Shown here one piece after another: positions 1-7,170 of a stretch of 19,087 bases of DNA. The DNA is from DASSCW01 sp036556695 (GTDB lineage: Bacteria > Chloroflexota > Limnocylindria > QHBO01). Where the stretch lies: contig DATBIY010000039.1 in NCBI GenBank assembly GCA_036556695.1, positions 1 through 19,087 on the forward strand. The letters are read 5' to 3'. The translations under genes were made by a program, and so were the position numbers. Positions within the stretch are counted from its first letter, which is position 1. The number at the start of each line of letters is the position of its first letter. The notes beneath the pieces are model-generated. The model was given only the letters and a program-made list of their open reading frames with translations, had not been told where the DNA came from and ran no database searches.

Positions 1-580
1 GGGATCGGCCAGCGTGGGCGGGGCGACGCCGATGATCGAGACGGTGCAGCACCTGGCGGCCAGCGGCCGCATCGCGCGGCTGCGCGGCCTGCTGAACGCG
101 ACGACCACCTTCATCCTGGCCGCCATGGGCGAGGGGCGCCCCTACGACGCGGCTCTCGAGGAGGCGCAGGCGGCGGGCTACGCAGAACCGGATCCGACCT
201 TCGACGTCACGGGTCGCGACGCCGCACAGAAGATCGCCATTCTCGCCTCGGTGGCCTGGGGCGCGTGGCGGGCCGAGCGCGAGGTGGCGACGCGCGGTAT
301 CGTCGGCATCCACGTCACGCCAGGCACGACCATGCGCATGCTGGCGGAGGCCGATCACGAGGGGATGCGCGTGCAGCCGACGGAGCTGGATGCCGCGGAG
401 CCGATGGCGGCCGTATCCGGCATCGAATGCCTGCTGGAGGTTGACCTGCGCGATGGATCTCGCGTCCGCATCTCGGGTCCCGGAGCAGGTGGGCCGGTGA
501 GCGTCGGCGCCGTCTACGCCGATCTGGCGCGTCTGCTCGCCGGCGAGCGCCCGGTGCTGTTCGCGGCGCCGCGGGCATGA
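1..580 (+). CDS. hom: Homoserine dehydrogenase, C-terminal part (5' end outside window)
   Basis: This enzyme reduces aspartate semialdehyde to homoserine with NAD(P)H, at the branch to Thr and Met in the cytoplasm. The reading frame is open from base 2, so the N-terminal Rossmann NAD(P)-binding domain lies to the left of the window. Visible are the family's catalytic-domain segments: SASVGGATPMI, then NATTTFIL, then EADPTFDVTGRDAAQKIAIL, which carries the conserved Asp and Lys of the substrate site. The protein ends soon after the catalytic domain, at YADLARLLAGERPVLF, with no C-terminal ACT domain. It is therefore the short type, and feedback control by Thr through an ACT domain is unlikely. 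The stop overlaps the asd start in ATGA, which indicates translational coupling in an Asp-family operon. Family assignment is firm; the full length cannot be judged. Confidence 0.92.
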   Translation, partial: GSASVGGATPMIETVQHLAASGRIARLRGLLNATTTFILAAMGEGRPYDAALEEAQAAGYAEPDPTFDVTGRDAAQKIAILASVAWGAWRAEREVATRGIVGIHVTPGTTMRMLAEADHEGMRVQPTELDAAEPMAAVSGIECLLEVDLRDGSRVRISGPGAGGPVSVGAVYADLARLLAGERPVLFAAPRA

Positions 581-1605
581 GCGACTGGCCGACCGTCGGC
601 GTCGCCGGCGCACGGGGCGTGGTCGGCGGGGTCTTCCTGTCCATCCTGGCCGATGCCGGCCTGCCGGCCGGCTCGCTGCGGGCCTTCGGTTCGGGGGAGG
701 GCACGGTCGCCTTCGGCGGCGGCTCGGTGCCCGTTCGCCCACTGACCGATGAGGCGGCGCGCGAGCTTGACGTCCTCTTCCTGGCAACCGATGCCGCCAC
801 GTCGCGGCAGATCGTGGAGGGGCCGGCGCGTGCCGTGCCACTGATCGTCGACAACTCGAGCGCCCACCGCCTGGACCCGCACGTGCCGCTGGTCGTGCCG
901 GAGGCCAACGGCCACGTCCTCCAGGAACGGGCCGGCAACCTGGTGGCCAATCCGAACTGCACGACCGCGGCAGCGGTCGTGGCGCTGGCGCCGATCCGCG
1001 ACCTCGCCGGCCTCGAGTCGGTTGACCTGGCCTCGTACCAGGCGGTGAGCGGCGCCGGCCGCGCCGGGCTCGATGCCTTCGACGCGGAACGCGCGGCCGG
1101 CGGAACGGAGCAGGCCGGAGGCTCGCCGTTCCACGGCCGCATCGCCGACAGCGTGGTGCCGCAGATCGACGTGCTCGACGACGAGGGCTGGACCGGCGAG
1201 GAGCGCAAGATCGCCGCCGAGATGCGCAAGATCCTGGAGCTCCCCGAGCTGGACGTGGCCGCCACCGCGGTTCGCGTGCCGGTCCACACCGGCCACTCGG
1301 TGGCGCTGCACATCCGCACCCAGCGTCCGGTCGAGCTCCGCGAGGTGATGCTGGCGCTGTCCAGCGCCCCGGGAATCGAGTACCGCCACGCCACCGGCAG
1401 CAACCGCCACCCCATGCCGCTCGACGTGGCCGGACGCGATCCCGTCGTCGTCGGCCGGCTGCGTGCCGTGCCGGGCCGGCCACGCGGCCTGGCCCTCTTC
1501 CTGTCTTCCGACAACCTGCGCAAGGGAGCTGCGCTCAACGCCACCCAGGTGGCTGCCTGCGCTGACCCGCAGCGCTTCGGCCGGCTGGTGCCGGCGCCCC
1601 GCTGA
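577..1605 (+). CDS. asd: Aspartate-semialdehyde dehydrogenase
   Basis: This enzyme makes aspartate semialdehyde from aspartyl phosphate with NADPH, the step before homoserine dehydrogenase and also before the lysine/DAP branch. The 342 residues match the usual family length. The N-terminal nucleotide-binding loop is GARGVVG (11-17). Next come SSAHR (94-98, substrate phosphate-binding Arg) and NPNCTT with catalytic Cys128. SYQAVSGAGRAG follows, then RVPVHTGHS with the catalytic-site His, and finally the C-terminal SSDNLRKGAALNATQ. All essential motifs are present. The start is the ATG in the ATGA overlap with the upstream gene; GVAGARG follows at the expected distance. Its place directly after homoserine dehydrogenase, in reverse pathway order, supports the assignment. 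Confidence 0.95.
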   Translation: MSDWPTVGVAGARGVVGGVFLSILADAGLPAGSLRAFGSGEGTVAFGGGSVPVRPLTDEAARELDVLFLATDAATSRQIVEGPARAVPLIVDNSSAHRLDPHVPLVVPEANGHVLQERAGNLVANPNCTTAAAVVALAPIRDLAGLESVDLASYQAVSGAGRAGLDAFDAERAAGGTEQAGGSPFHGRIADSVVPQIDVLDDEGWTGEERKIAAEMRKILELPELDVAATAVRVPVHTGHSVALHIRTQRPVELREVMLALSSAPGIEYRHATGSNRHPMPLDVAGRDPVVVGRLRAVPGRPRGLALFLSSDNLRKGAALNATQVAACADPQRFGRLVPAPR

Positions 1606-1620
1606 ACGTGCCCACCCATC

Positions 1621-1652
1621 GGCCCACACCAATTTCGGCCCACACCAATTTC
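1621..1652 (+). repeat. Two perfect tandem copies of a 16-bp unit in the leader of the first DUF885 gene
   Basis: The unit GGCCCACACCAATTTC occurs at 1621-1636 and again at 1637-1652, immediately before the Shine-Dalgarno-like GGGAGG (1653-1658). A GTGCCCACC string also occurs on both sides (1608-1616 and 1668-1676). This looks like a small local duplication of the translation-initiation region. It makes an N-terminal extension to GTG 1608 unlikely to be real protein. Confidence 0.85.
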
Positions 1653-1658
1653 GGGAGG
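1653..1658 (+). promoter_or_regulatory. Ribosome binding site that decides the start of the first DUF885 gene
   Basis: GGGAGG lies 9 nt before GTG 1668. No comparable site precedes the longer in-frame GTG at 1608, so 1668 is taken as the start. Confidence 0.7.
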
Positions 1659-1667
1659 ACCCTGACC

Positions 1668-3320
1668 GTGCCCACCGCCGCGTTTGCCGATCTCGTTCGT
1701 GACTTCCTGGCGGAGCAGTACGCCGAGCACCCCGTCCGCTCCAGCGGCATGGGGCTGACCGAGTTCGACGACCAGCTGGACGACCTGTCGGGCGCGGCCC
1801 ACGAGCGCCGCGCCTCGTCGGCTGCTGCCTGGAAGGAGCGCTTCGCCGCCTTCGGCGACGAGGAGCTGAGCTTCGACGAGGCCATCGACCGCGACCTGAT
1901 CGTCGGCACGCTGACCGAGCAGGGCGTCTACGACGAGTGGCGCGTCTGGGAGCGGCAGCCTGACACCTACCTCAACCCGGGGATGCGCGGCGTGTTCGTG
2001 CTGTTCCTGCACATGCTCCGCCCGGAGGCCGAGCTGGTGAAGTCGGCCGCCAACCGGCTGCGCCAGGTGCCGGACAACCTGGCCGCCGGACGCGCCAACC
2101 TGCGGCCGCAGCTGGTGCCCGACATCCTGCTCGACCGCGCCATCAACCAGGCGCGCGCCGGCGCGAACTACACGAAGCTCCTGCTGCCCGCGCAGGTGGC
2201 TGAAGAGAACCGAGCTGACCTGGCGGAGGCCGGCGCCGTGGCGGCGGATGCCTTCGAGGAATTCGCCGAGTACCTGGAGTCCATCCGCCCGCAGGCGCAC
2301 GGCGACTGGGCGTTCGGCGAGGAGCGCTACAACGCGGTGCTGCAGCAGGCCGAGATGCTGTCCTTCGACGCCCGGGCGCTGCGCGAACGGGGCCGGCAGC
2401 AGATCGAGGAGCTGACCGGGCTGCTCCGCGCCGGGGCCCGCGAGATCGCCGGACACGAGAACTGGCACGAGCTCCTGCTGGAGCTGAACAAGGACCGGCC
2501 GCAGACTCCGGAGGAGATGCGCCGCGCCTACGAGGACTGGACCGAGCGCGCGCGCCAGTTCCTGAAGGACCGGCGGCTGACCAGCTTCCCGGCCGGCGAG
2601 GAGTGCGCCGTCGTGCCGTCGCCGCCGTACCAGCGTCCCGTGCTGGCCGTCGCGTCGTACGTGGCGCCGCCGAGCTTCAGCGAGACCATGAAGGGCCACT
2701 TCTTCGTGCCGTATCCGCCGGACGGCGCCAGCGAGGAAGAGATCGGCAAGCGCCTGGAGTCGAACGCCTTCCCGGCCATCCCCACCACCGCGGTGCACGA
2801 GGCGTATCCCGGCCATCATTGGCACCTGGTCATGGCCAAGGGCAACCCCTCGCCGGTGCGGCAGCTGTTCGGCACCAGCTACTTCGCCGAGGGCTGGGCG
2901 CTCTACAGCGAGCGGATGATGGAGGAGAACGGCTTCTACGACGACAGGCGGCACGTCATGTACCGCTACGAGGCCACGCTCTTCCGGGCGGCGCGCATCG
3001 TGGCCGACACCAGCCTGCACCTGGGCGAGATGACCCACGCCCAGGCGGTCGACTTCATGATGGCCAACTCGTCGCTCACCGAGCCCACGGCCGTGGCCGA
3101 GGTCACGCGCTACTGCAGCTGGCCGACCCAGGCATCGTCATACCTCACCGGCTGCCTGGAGATCCTGCGCATCCGCGACCGATACCTCTCGGCCCGCGGG
3201 ACGGACGCCTCGGACATCGACGCGCTGCGTGACTTCCACGACACCATCACCGGCTCCGGCACGCTGCCCATCGCCCTGGCCGAGCGGGCGGTGATGGCCA
3301 CCGTCCCGTCGCCCGCATGA
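1668..3320 (+). CDS. DUF885 family protein, putative metallopeptidase (copy A)
   Basis: This is a 550-residue member of the DUF885 family, whose members look like zinc-dependent peptidases; the substrate is unknown. The zinc-site motif is HEAYPGHH at 377-384 (His377, Glu378, His383/384). EGWALYSERM follows, with Glu408 about 31 residues downstream, the likely third ligand. The long helical region before the motif is typical of the family. The residues after the motif are WHLV, where the other two copies in this window have LQ. No signal peptide or membrane segment is seen, so a cytoplasmic location is expected. The start is GTG 1668, chosen for its ribosome binding site; a longer frame from GTG 1608 would translate the 16-bp repeats. 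The stop overlaps copy B in ATGA. Family is sure; peptidase function is inferred from the motif. Confidence 0.88.
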   Translation: MPTAAFADLVRDFLAEQYAEHPVRSSGMGLTEFDDQLDDLSGAAHERRASSAAAWKERFAAFGDEELSFDEAIDRDLIVGTLTEQGVYDEWRVWERQPDTYLNPGMRGVFVLFLHMLRPEAELVKSAANRLRQVPDNLAAGRANLRPQLVPDILLDRAINQARAGANYTKLLLPAQVAEENRADLAEAGAVAADAFEEFAEYLESIRPQAHGDWAFGEERYNAVLQQAEMLSFDARALRERGRQQIEELTGLLRAGAREIAGHENWHELLLELNKDRPQTPEEMRRAYEDWTERARQFLKDRRLTSFPAGEECAVVPSPPYQRPVLAVASYVAPPSFSETMKGHFFVPYPPDGASEEEIGKRLESNAFPAIPTTAVHEAYPGHHWHLVMAKGNPSPVRQLFGTSYFAEGWALYSERMMEENGFYDDRRHVMYRYEATLFRAARIVADTSLHLGEMTHAQAVDFMMANSSLTEPTAVAEVTRYCSWPTQASSYLTGCLEILRIRDRYLSARGTDASDIDALRDFHDTITGSGTLPIALAERAVMATVPSPA

Positions 3321-5008
3321 CGCTTGTCTCGTCGCCGGTCGACGACCTGGCAGAGCGGTTCTTCACCGCCACGCTGGAGCGCGACCCGCTGACCGCCAGT
3401 GTCATCGGCCGGCACGAGTACGACGGCCGCCTGCCGGATCTCTCGCCGGAGGCCGCGGCCGCCGATCGCCGGACCTTCCAGGCGCTGCGTTCCGAGGCGG
3501 AGGAGCTGTCGCCCGATCCCGGCGAGCCGGAGGAGGCGCTGACCCTGTCCGCCATCCGCTCGGTGGCCGATGCGGAGCTGGCCTGGCTCGAGGCCGATCC
3601 CACCTCGTACACCCTGGACGTGACCTGGGGCCTGCAGAGCAGCCTGCTGAGCATGGCCTCGTACCAGCCGCTGCGCTCGCCGGCGGACGGGGAGGCGGCG
3701 CTGAGCCGCTGGCGAAGCATCGCCCCGACGGTGGATCAGCAAGTCGCCAACCTGCGCCGCGGCCTGGCCGAGGGCCGCACTCCCATTCGCGACTCCGCCG
3801 AGAAGGTCGCCGGCCAGCTGCGCGAGGCGCTGGCCGCCGCTCCTGAAGAGGACGCGCTGCTGATCCCGATCCGCGAGCGACCGGTCGAGGGCTGGGCCGA
3901 CGAGGCCTGGCGACGCTTCGCCACCGAGCTGCAGCGGGTCGTGGCCGACGAGGCGCGGCCGGCGCTGGCCCGGCTGCTGGACTTCGTGGAGCGGGAGGCG
4001 CTGCCCCATGGCCGCAGTGGGGAGGAGGCCGGCCTCGGCAGCCTGCCCGACGGGGGCGAGCTGTACGCCCGGCTGGTGCGAGCCGAAACCACCACGACGC
4101 TGACCCCCGAGGCGATCCACGCCACCGGGCTGGCGGAGGTGGAGCGGATCGATGCCGAGATGGCGGAGCTGGGCCGCCGCATCCTGGGCACCGGCTCGCT
4201 GGCCGAGACGCAGGCGGCGCTGCGCAGCGACCCGCGGATGCACTTCGAGACCGCCGAGCAGGTCGTGGAGGTGGCGGAGCGCTCTCTAGCCCGCGCCAAT
4301 GAAGCCGTGCCCGCCTGGTTCGGCCGCGTGCCGCGCACGCCGTGCGTGGTGACTCCCATGCTGCCGCACGAGGAGCAGCACACGACCATCGCCTACTACC
4401 GCGAGCCGGCGGCCGACGGCAGCCGCCCGGGGCGCTACTACATCAACACCTGGCAGCCGCAAACCCGGCCGCGTTATGAGGCCGAGGCGCTGGCCTTCCA
4501 CGAGGCGGTGCCCGGGCATCACCTGCAGATCGCCCTGGCGCAGGAGCTGCCCGCGCTGCCCGACTTCCGGCGCCACGCCAACCTCACCGGCTTCATCGAG
4601 GGCTGGGGCCTGTACACCGAGCGCCTCGGCGACGAGATGGGGCTCTACTCGGGCGACCTCGATCGTCTGGGCATGCTGTCGTTCGACGCCTGGCGCGCCT
4701 GCCGGCTGGTTATCGATACCGGCATGCATGCCATGGGCTGGTCGCGTGCGCGGGCCATCGGCTTCATGCTCGAGCACTCCGCGCTGGCGCAGAACAACAT
4801 CGTGAACGAGGTGGACCGATACCTGGGCCGGCCGGCCCAGGCCCTGGCCTACAAGGTCGGGCAGCTGACCATCAGCCGCCTGCGGCGGGAGGCGGAGGAG
4901 CGACTGGGCACCGCCTTCGACCTGCGCGCCTTCCACGATGCGGTGCTTGGCCACGGCCCGCTGCCGCTCGACACGCTGGCGGTCGCCGTGGAGTCGTCAC
5001 TGCCCTGA
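3317..5008 (+). CDS. DUF885 family protein, putative metallopeptidase (copy B)
   Basis: This is a second full-length DUF885 protein (563 residues), translationally coupled to copy A through an ATGA overlap. The metal-site motif HEAVPGHHLQ spans 395-404, and EGWGLYTERLGDEMG follows with Glu428. The stretch YYINTWQPQTRPRYEAEALAFHEAVPGHH has the usual family arrangement, with an aromatic/Asn strand shortly before the active-site helix. No export signal is visible. Copies A and B share the motif spacing but differ strongly in their N-terminal halves, so they are old paralogs and may have different substrate ranges. Together with hom and asd this forms a probable four-gene unit. One reading is that peptides are degraded to feed the same amino acid pools, but that is inference. 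The next gene lies on the opposite strand, so the operon probably ends here. Confidence 0.88.
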   Translation: MTLVSSPVDDLAERFFTATLERDPLTASVIGRHEYDGRLPDLSPEAAAADRRTFQALRSEAEELSPDPGEPEEALTLSAIRSVADAELAWLEADPTSYTLDVTWGLQSSLLSMASYQPLRSPADGEAALSRWRSIAPTVDQQVANLRRGLAEGRTPIRDSAEKVAGQLREALAAAPEEDALLIPIRERPVEGWADEAWRRFATELQRVVADEARPALARLLDFVEREALPHGRSGEEAGLGSLPDGGELYARLVRAETTTTLTPEAIHATGLAEVERIDAEMAELGRRILGTGSLAETQAALRSDPRMHFETAEQVVEVAERSLARANEAVPAWFGRVPRTPCVVTPMLPHEEQHTTIAYYREPAADGSRPGRYYINTWQPQTRPRYEAEALAFHEAVPGHHLQIALAQELPALPDFRRHANLTGFIEGWGLYTERLGDEMGLYSGDLDRLGMLSFDAWRACRLVIDTGMHAMGWSRARAIGFMLEHSALAQNNIVNEVDRYLGRPAQALAYKVGQLTISRLRREAEERLGTAFDLRAFHDAVLGHGPLPLDTLAVAVESSLP

Positions 5009-5017
5009 GGCTTGCGC

Positions 5018-5045
5018 CGGGGGCGTATGCTGCCTCTGCGCCCGG
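5018..5045 (+). terminator. Possible weak hairpin after the hom-asd-DUF885 operon
   Basis: CCGGGGGCG and CGCCCGG can pair across a loop of about 13 nt, starting 10 nt after the stop of DUF885 copy B. There is no T-run, so this is at best a factor-assisted or weak terminator. Confidence 0.25.
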
Positions 5046-5076
5046 AGGGGCACTGCGCATGCACGGCGCACGATGA

Positions 5077-5117
5077 GCCGGATCACGTAGGCGGAAACGC
5101 CGGATCACGTAGGTGGA
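5077..5117. repeat. Two near-identical 19-bp direct repeats, period 22 bp
   Basis: GCCGGATCACGTAGGCGGA (5077-5095) and GCCGGATCACGTAGGTGGA (5099-5117) differ at one base. The period of 22 bp is about two helical turns, as for paired sites of a DNA-binding protein. They lie in the 169-bp gap between the convergent ends of DUF885 copy B and the nitroreductase gene, where a promoter is not expected. They may instead be a two-unit remnant of an intergenic repeat family. No gene or clear RNA is seen in this gap. Confidence 0.7.
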
Positions 5118-5177
5118 CCATCGAGCGTTGAGCTTTCGCCGCAGCGTCACTCCGGGCGCATTGCTGCGTCTGGAGAG

Positions 5178-5696
5178 CTACCAGCGCTCCTGGTGGACGA
5201 TCTCCTCCAGCGCCACGCGGCCGCCGGCGCGGTTGGGGGCGTTGAGCCGCGCCGGGTCGGCCGGGTGGCCGAAGGACAGCAGGTAGTCGCACACCTGGTC
5301 GGCCGGCAGGCCCAACAGGCGGCTCACCAGCTCATGGTCGTAGACCGTGGCCGGCACGCTGCCGATGCCCAGCTCCCACGCGGCCAGCACCATGTTCTGC
5401 GCCGCGCGGCCCAGGTCCCACAGGATCGACTTGAGGCGCGGCAGCTCCGCCGCCGGCCGCACGAGCGCGATGGCCAAGGTGGCGCCGGCCAGGTGGTTGG
5501 CGTAGCGGCCCACCGCCGACAGCTCGCGCAGGTGCTCGCGCTCACGAACCACGATGAAGGCCCAGGCCTGCTGGTTCTTCGAGCTGCCCGCCCGACGGCC
5601 GGCGTTCAGGATGCGGGTCAGGTGGGCGTCGCTTATCGGCTCCGGGCTGAACTCGCGCACCGCGCGGATCGAGTTGATGGCCTGCCAGGTCTCCAT
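5178..5696 (-). CDS. Nitroreductase family FMN-dependent oxidoreductase
   Basis: The 172-residue protein has the small nitroreductase fold, which uses FMN and NAD(P)H to reduce nitro-aromatics, quinones or flavin-like substrates. The N-terminal segment IRAVREFSPEPISDAHLTRI is the typical FMN phosphate-binding start. SSKNQQAWAFIVV (about 38-50) corresponds to the usual S-x-x-N-x-Q-P-W flavin-contacting strand. WDLGRAAQNMVLAAWELGIGSVPAT is the dimer-interface helix plus glycine loop, and LLGLPADQVCDYLLSFGHP is the C-terminal signature. The length is at the lower end of the family. It starts 4 nt after the AlaX stop, so it is the last gene of the TetR-AlaX-nitroreductase set. The natural substrate cannot be read from the sequence. 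Confidence 0.85.
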   Translation of the reverse strand: METWQAINSIRAVREFSPEPISDAHLTRILNAGRRAGSSKNQQAWAFIVVREREHLRELSAVGRYANHLAGATLAIALVRPAAELPRLKSILWDLGRAAQNMVLAAWELGIGSVPATVYDHELVSRLLGLPADQVCDYLLSFGHPADPARLNAPNRAGGRVALEEIVHQERW

Positions 5697-5700
5697 CGGC

Positions 5701-6423
5701 TCAGCCGTCCTCGACGGCGATGCGGATGCGCTTGTTGATCCGCCCCTTCGACTCGTAGCCGGTCACCCGAACGCGGCCGATCTCGCCGGTGCGGGCGACG
5801 TGGGTACCGCCATCGGCCTGCAGGTCCAGGCCCACGATCTCGATGGTCCGCACCTCGCGAATGCCCTCGGGCAGCAGGTTGATCTTGGTGCGGATCAGGT
5901 CCGGGATGGCGAAGGCCTCGTCCCGCGGCAGGACGGCGACCCGGATCTCGCGGTCCGCCGCCACCTCCTGGTTGACCCGCTGCTCGATCTCGGCCACCAG
6001 CTCCGCGGCCATTGTCTCGAACTCGAAGTCCATGCGACCCGACAGCGGCTCCATGTTGCCGCCGGTGACCGACGCACCGTGGTCGCGCCACACCACGCCG
6101 CACAGCACGTGCAGCGCCGAATGGGTGCGCATCAGCGCATGGCGCCGATCCCAGTCAAGTTCGGCGCTGAGCTGCGTATCCACCGCCGGCGGCTGGCCCT
6201 CCACCGTGTGCCAGATGTCCTCGTCGCGCTTGCGAGCGCCGGTGACCCGCCACGACCCACCCGAGGAGCCGATCAGCACTCCGGTGTCCGCCGGCTGCCC
6301 GCCTCCCCCGGGATAGAACACGGTTCGGTCCAGCAGGACCGCATCCGCCTCCGCGTCCACGGCCAGGACGATGGCGTCAGTCGACCGCGCGTAGGCGTCG
6401 CGGTAGCAGATGTTGTCGCTCAC
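5701..6423 (-). CDS. Alanyl-tRNA editing protein (AlaX-like)
   Basis: This free-standing relative of the AlaRS editing domain hydrolyses mischarged Ser-tRNA(Ala) or Gly-tRNA(Ala) in trans. The 240-residue protein begins with the AlaX/ThrRS second-additional-domain signature FYPGGGGQPADTG (36-48). The zinc motif HxxxH follows at His101/His105 (THSALH). The second half of the site is DGGTHVARTGEIG (204-216) with His208. The position that is Cys in the classical CGGTH motif is Asp204 here, so zinc would be held by three His and an Asp, or the Asp is a known subgroup variant. The start is GTG 6423; no Shine-Dalgarno sequence precedes it, but a TACCCT -10-like box ends 6 nt upstream. It follows TetR by 20 nt and precedes the nitroreductase by 4 nt. 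Confidence 0.9.
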   Translation of the reverse strand: MSDNICYRDAYARSTDAIVLAVDAEADAVLLDRTVFYPGGGGQPADTGVLIGSSGGSWRVTGARKRDEDIWHTVEGQPPAVDTQLSAELDWDRRHALMRTHSALHVLCGVVWRDHGASVTGGNMEPLSGRMDFEFETMAAELVAEIEQRVNQEVAADREIRVAVLPRDEAFAIPDLIRTKINLLPEGIREVRTIEIVGLDLQADGGTHVARTGEIGRVRVTGYESKGRINKRIRIAVEDG

Positions 6424-6443
6424 CCGCGAAGGGTAGCGCGGGG

Positions 6444-7052
6444 CTAGGCCGAGTTGCGCTGCGGCTGGAGCTGCAGCGCCCCGCTGGTGAATACCTCGAG
6501 GGTGCTTTCCAGGGCAGTGCGCAGCCGCTCGCGTGGGAGCACGCCGGCGCCGCGCACCAGCGTGCCGGCAATGAGGTCGACGATCTGGTCGGCGTAGAGG
6601 TCGCGCTGATCAGGGTGGCGCAGCGCGCCCTGCTCTGCCAGGCGGTCCAGCAGGACGTGCACCACCGCCGGGTAGCGCATCGTCTCCTGCGCGCGCCGCC
6701 GCCGCACGGGATCGGGATGCGTCGTCTCGCGGGCGACTGCCGCGATCAGCGCCGGCTCACGGGTTGCCAGGCCGGCCAGCGACGTGGCCACGTCCGCGAA
6801 GATCTCGTCCGTTGGCCGGTCCAGGTTCTCGAGAACGGGACCCGCGACCTCCTGCACGTAGCGGGCGCCGATCTCGCAGAGCAGCATCTCCTTGTAGCCG
6901 AAGTAGTTGAAGACGCTGGTGCGGCTCACGCCGGCGGCGCGCGCGATGTCGTCCATGGTCGTGGCCTCGACGCCGCGCTCGGCGAACAGCTTCGCGGCGG
7001 CATCCACGAGCTGCTTGCGGCTGCTCGCCTTCTTTCGTTCGCGGATGCCCAT
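6444..7052 (-). CDS. TetR/AcrR family transcriptional regulator
   Basis: This is a 202-residue dimeric repressor of the TetR type. The N-terminal three-helix DNA-binding domain is clear: RKQLVDAAAKLFAERGVEATTMDDIARAAG, followed by the recognition helix VSRTSVFNYFGYKEMLL (about 43-59). The C-terminal domain (about 65-195) is all-helical and has no recognisable ligand signature. The start is ATG 7052. It is divergent from DUF885 copy C, and the 118-bp gap holds inverted GCTAGCA half-sites that could be its operator. Downstream on the same strand are AlaX and the nitroreductase, so it probably autoregulates this operon and perhaps the divergent peptidase gene. The inducer is unknown. Confidence 0.9.
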   Translation of the reverse strand: MGIRERKKASSRKQLVDAAAKLFAERGVEATTMDDIARAAGVSRTSVFNYFGYKEMLLCEIGARYVQEVAGPVLENLDRPTDEIFADVATSLAGLATREPALIAAVARETTHPDPVRRRRAQETMRYPAVVHVLLDRLAEQGALRHPDQRDLYADQIVDLIAGTLVRGAGVLPRERLRTALESTLEVFTSGALQLQPQRNSA

Positions 7053-7095
7053 CTGGCGGCCTCGGTCGCATCGGCTTGGCCCCCGATGCGCGAAG

Positions 7096-7135
7096 GCTAG
7101 CAGCCGGCGCGCGAAGTCGCATTTCGGTTGCTAGC
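7096..7135. promoter_or_regulatory. Inverted GCTAGCA half-sites between TetR and DUF885 copy C
   Basis: GCTAGCA (7096-7102) and its reverse complement TGCTAGC (7129-7135) lie 33 bp apart, about three helical turns. Each also contains the 6-bp palindrome GCTAGC. The right one overlaps a TAGCAT -10-like box (7133-7138) directed at DUF885 copy C. It is a candidate operator for the adjacent TetR protein. The arms are short and could be chance. Confidence 0.35.
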
Positions 7136-7170
7136 ATGGCGCTCCCGGAGGTATTCCCACACACACCACC

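Noticed and set aside
1608..1667. GTG 1608 as start of DUF885 copy A.
   Set aside because: It lacks a ribosome binding site and translates the duplicated 16-bp units; GTG 1668 has GGGAGG at 9 nt.
315..3038. A very long open frame (about 900 codons) on the minus strand opposite hom, asd and DUF885 copy A.
   Set aside because: It is rich in Arg, Ala, Gly and His with no domain, and lies opposite three well-supported genes. Such open antisense frames are a by-product of high GC.
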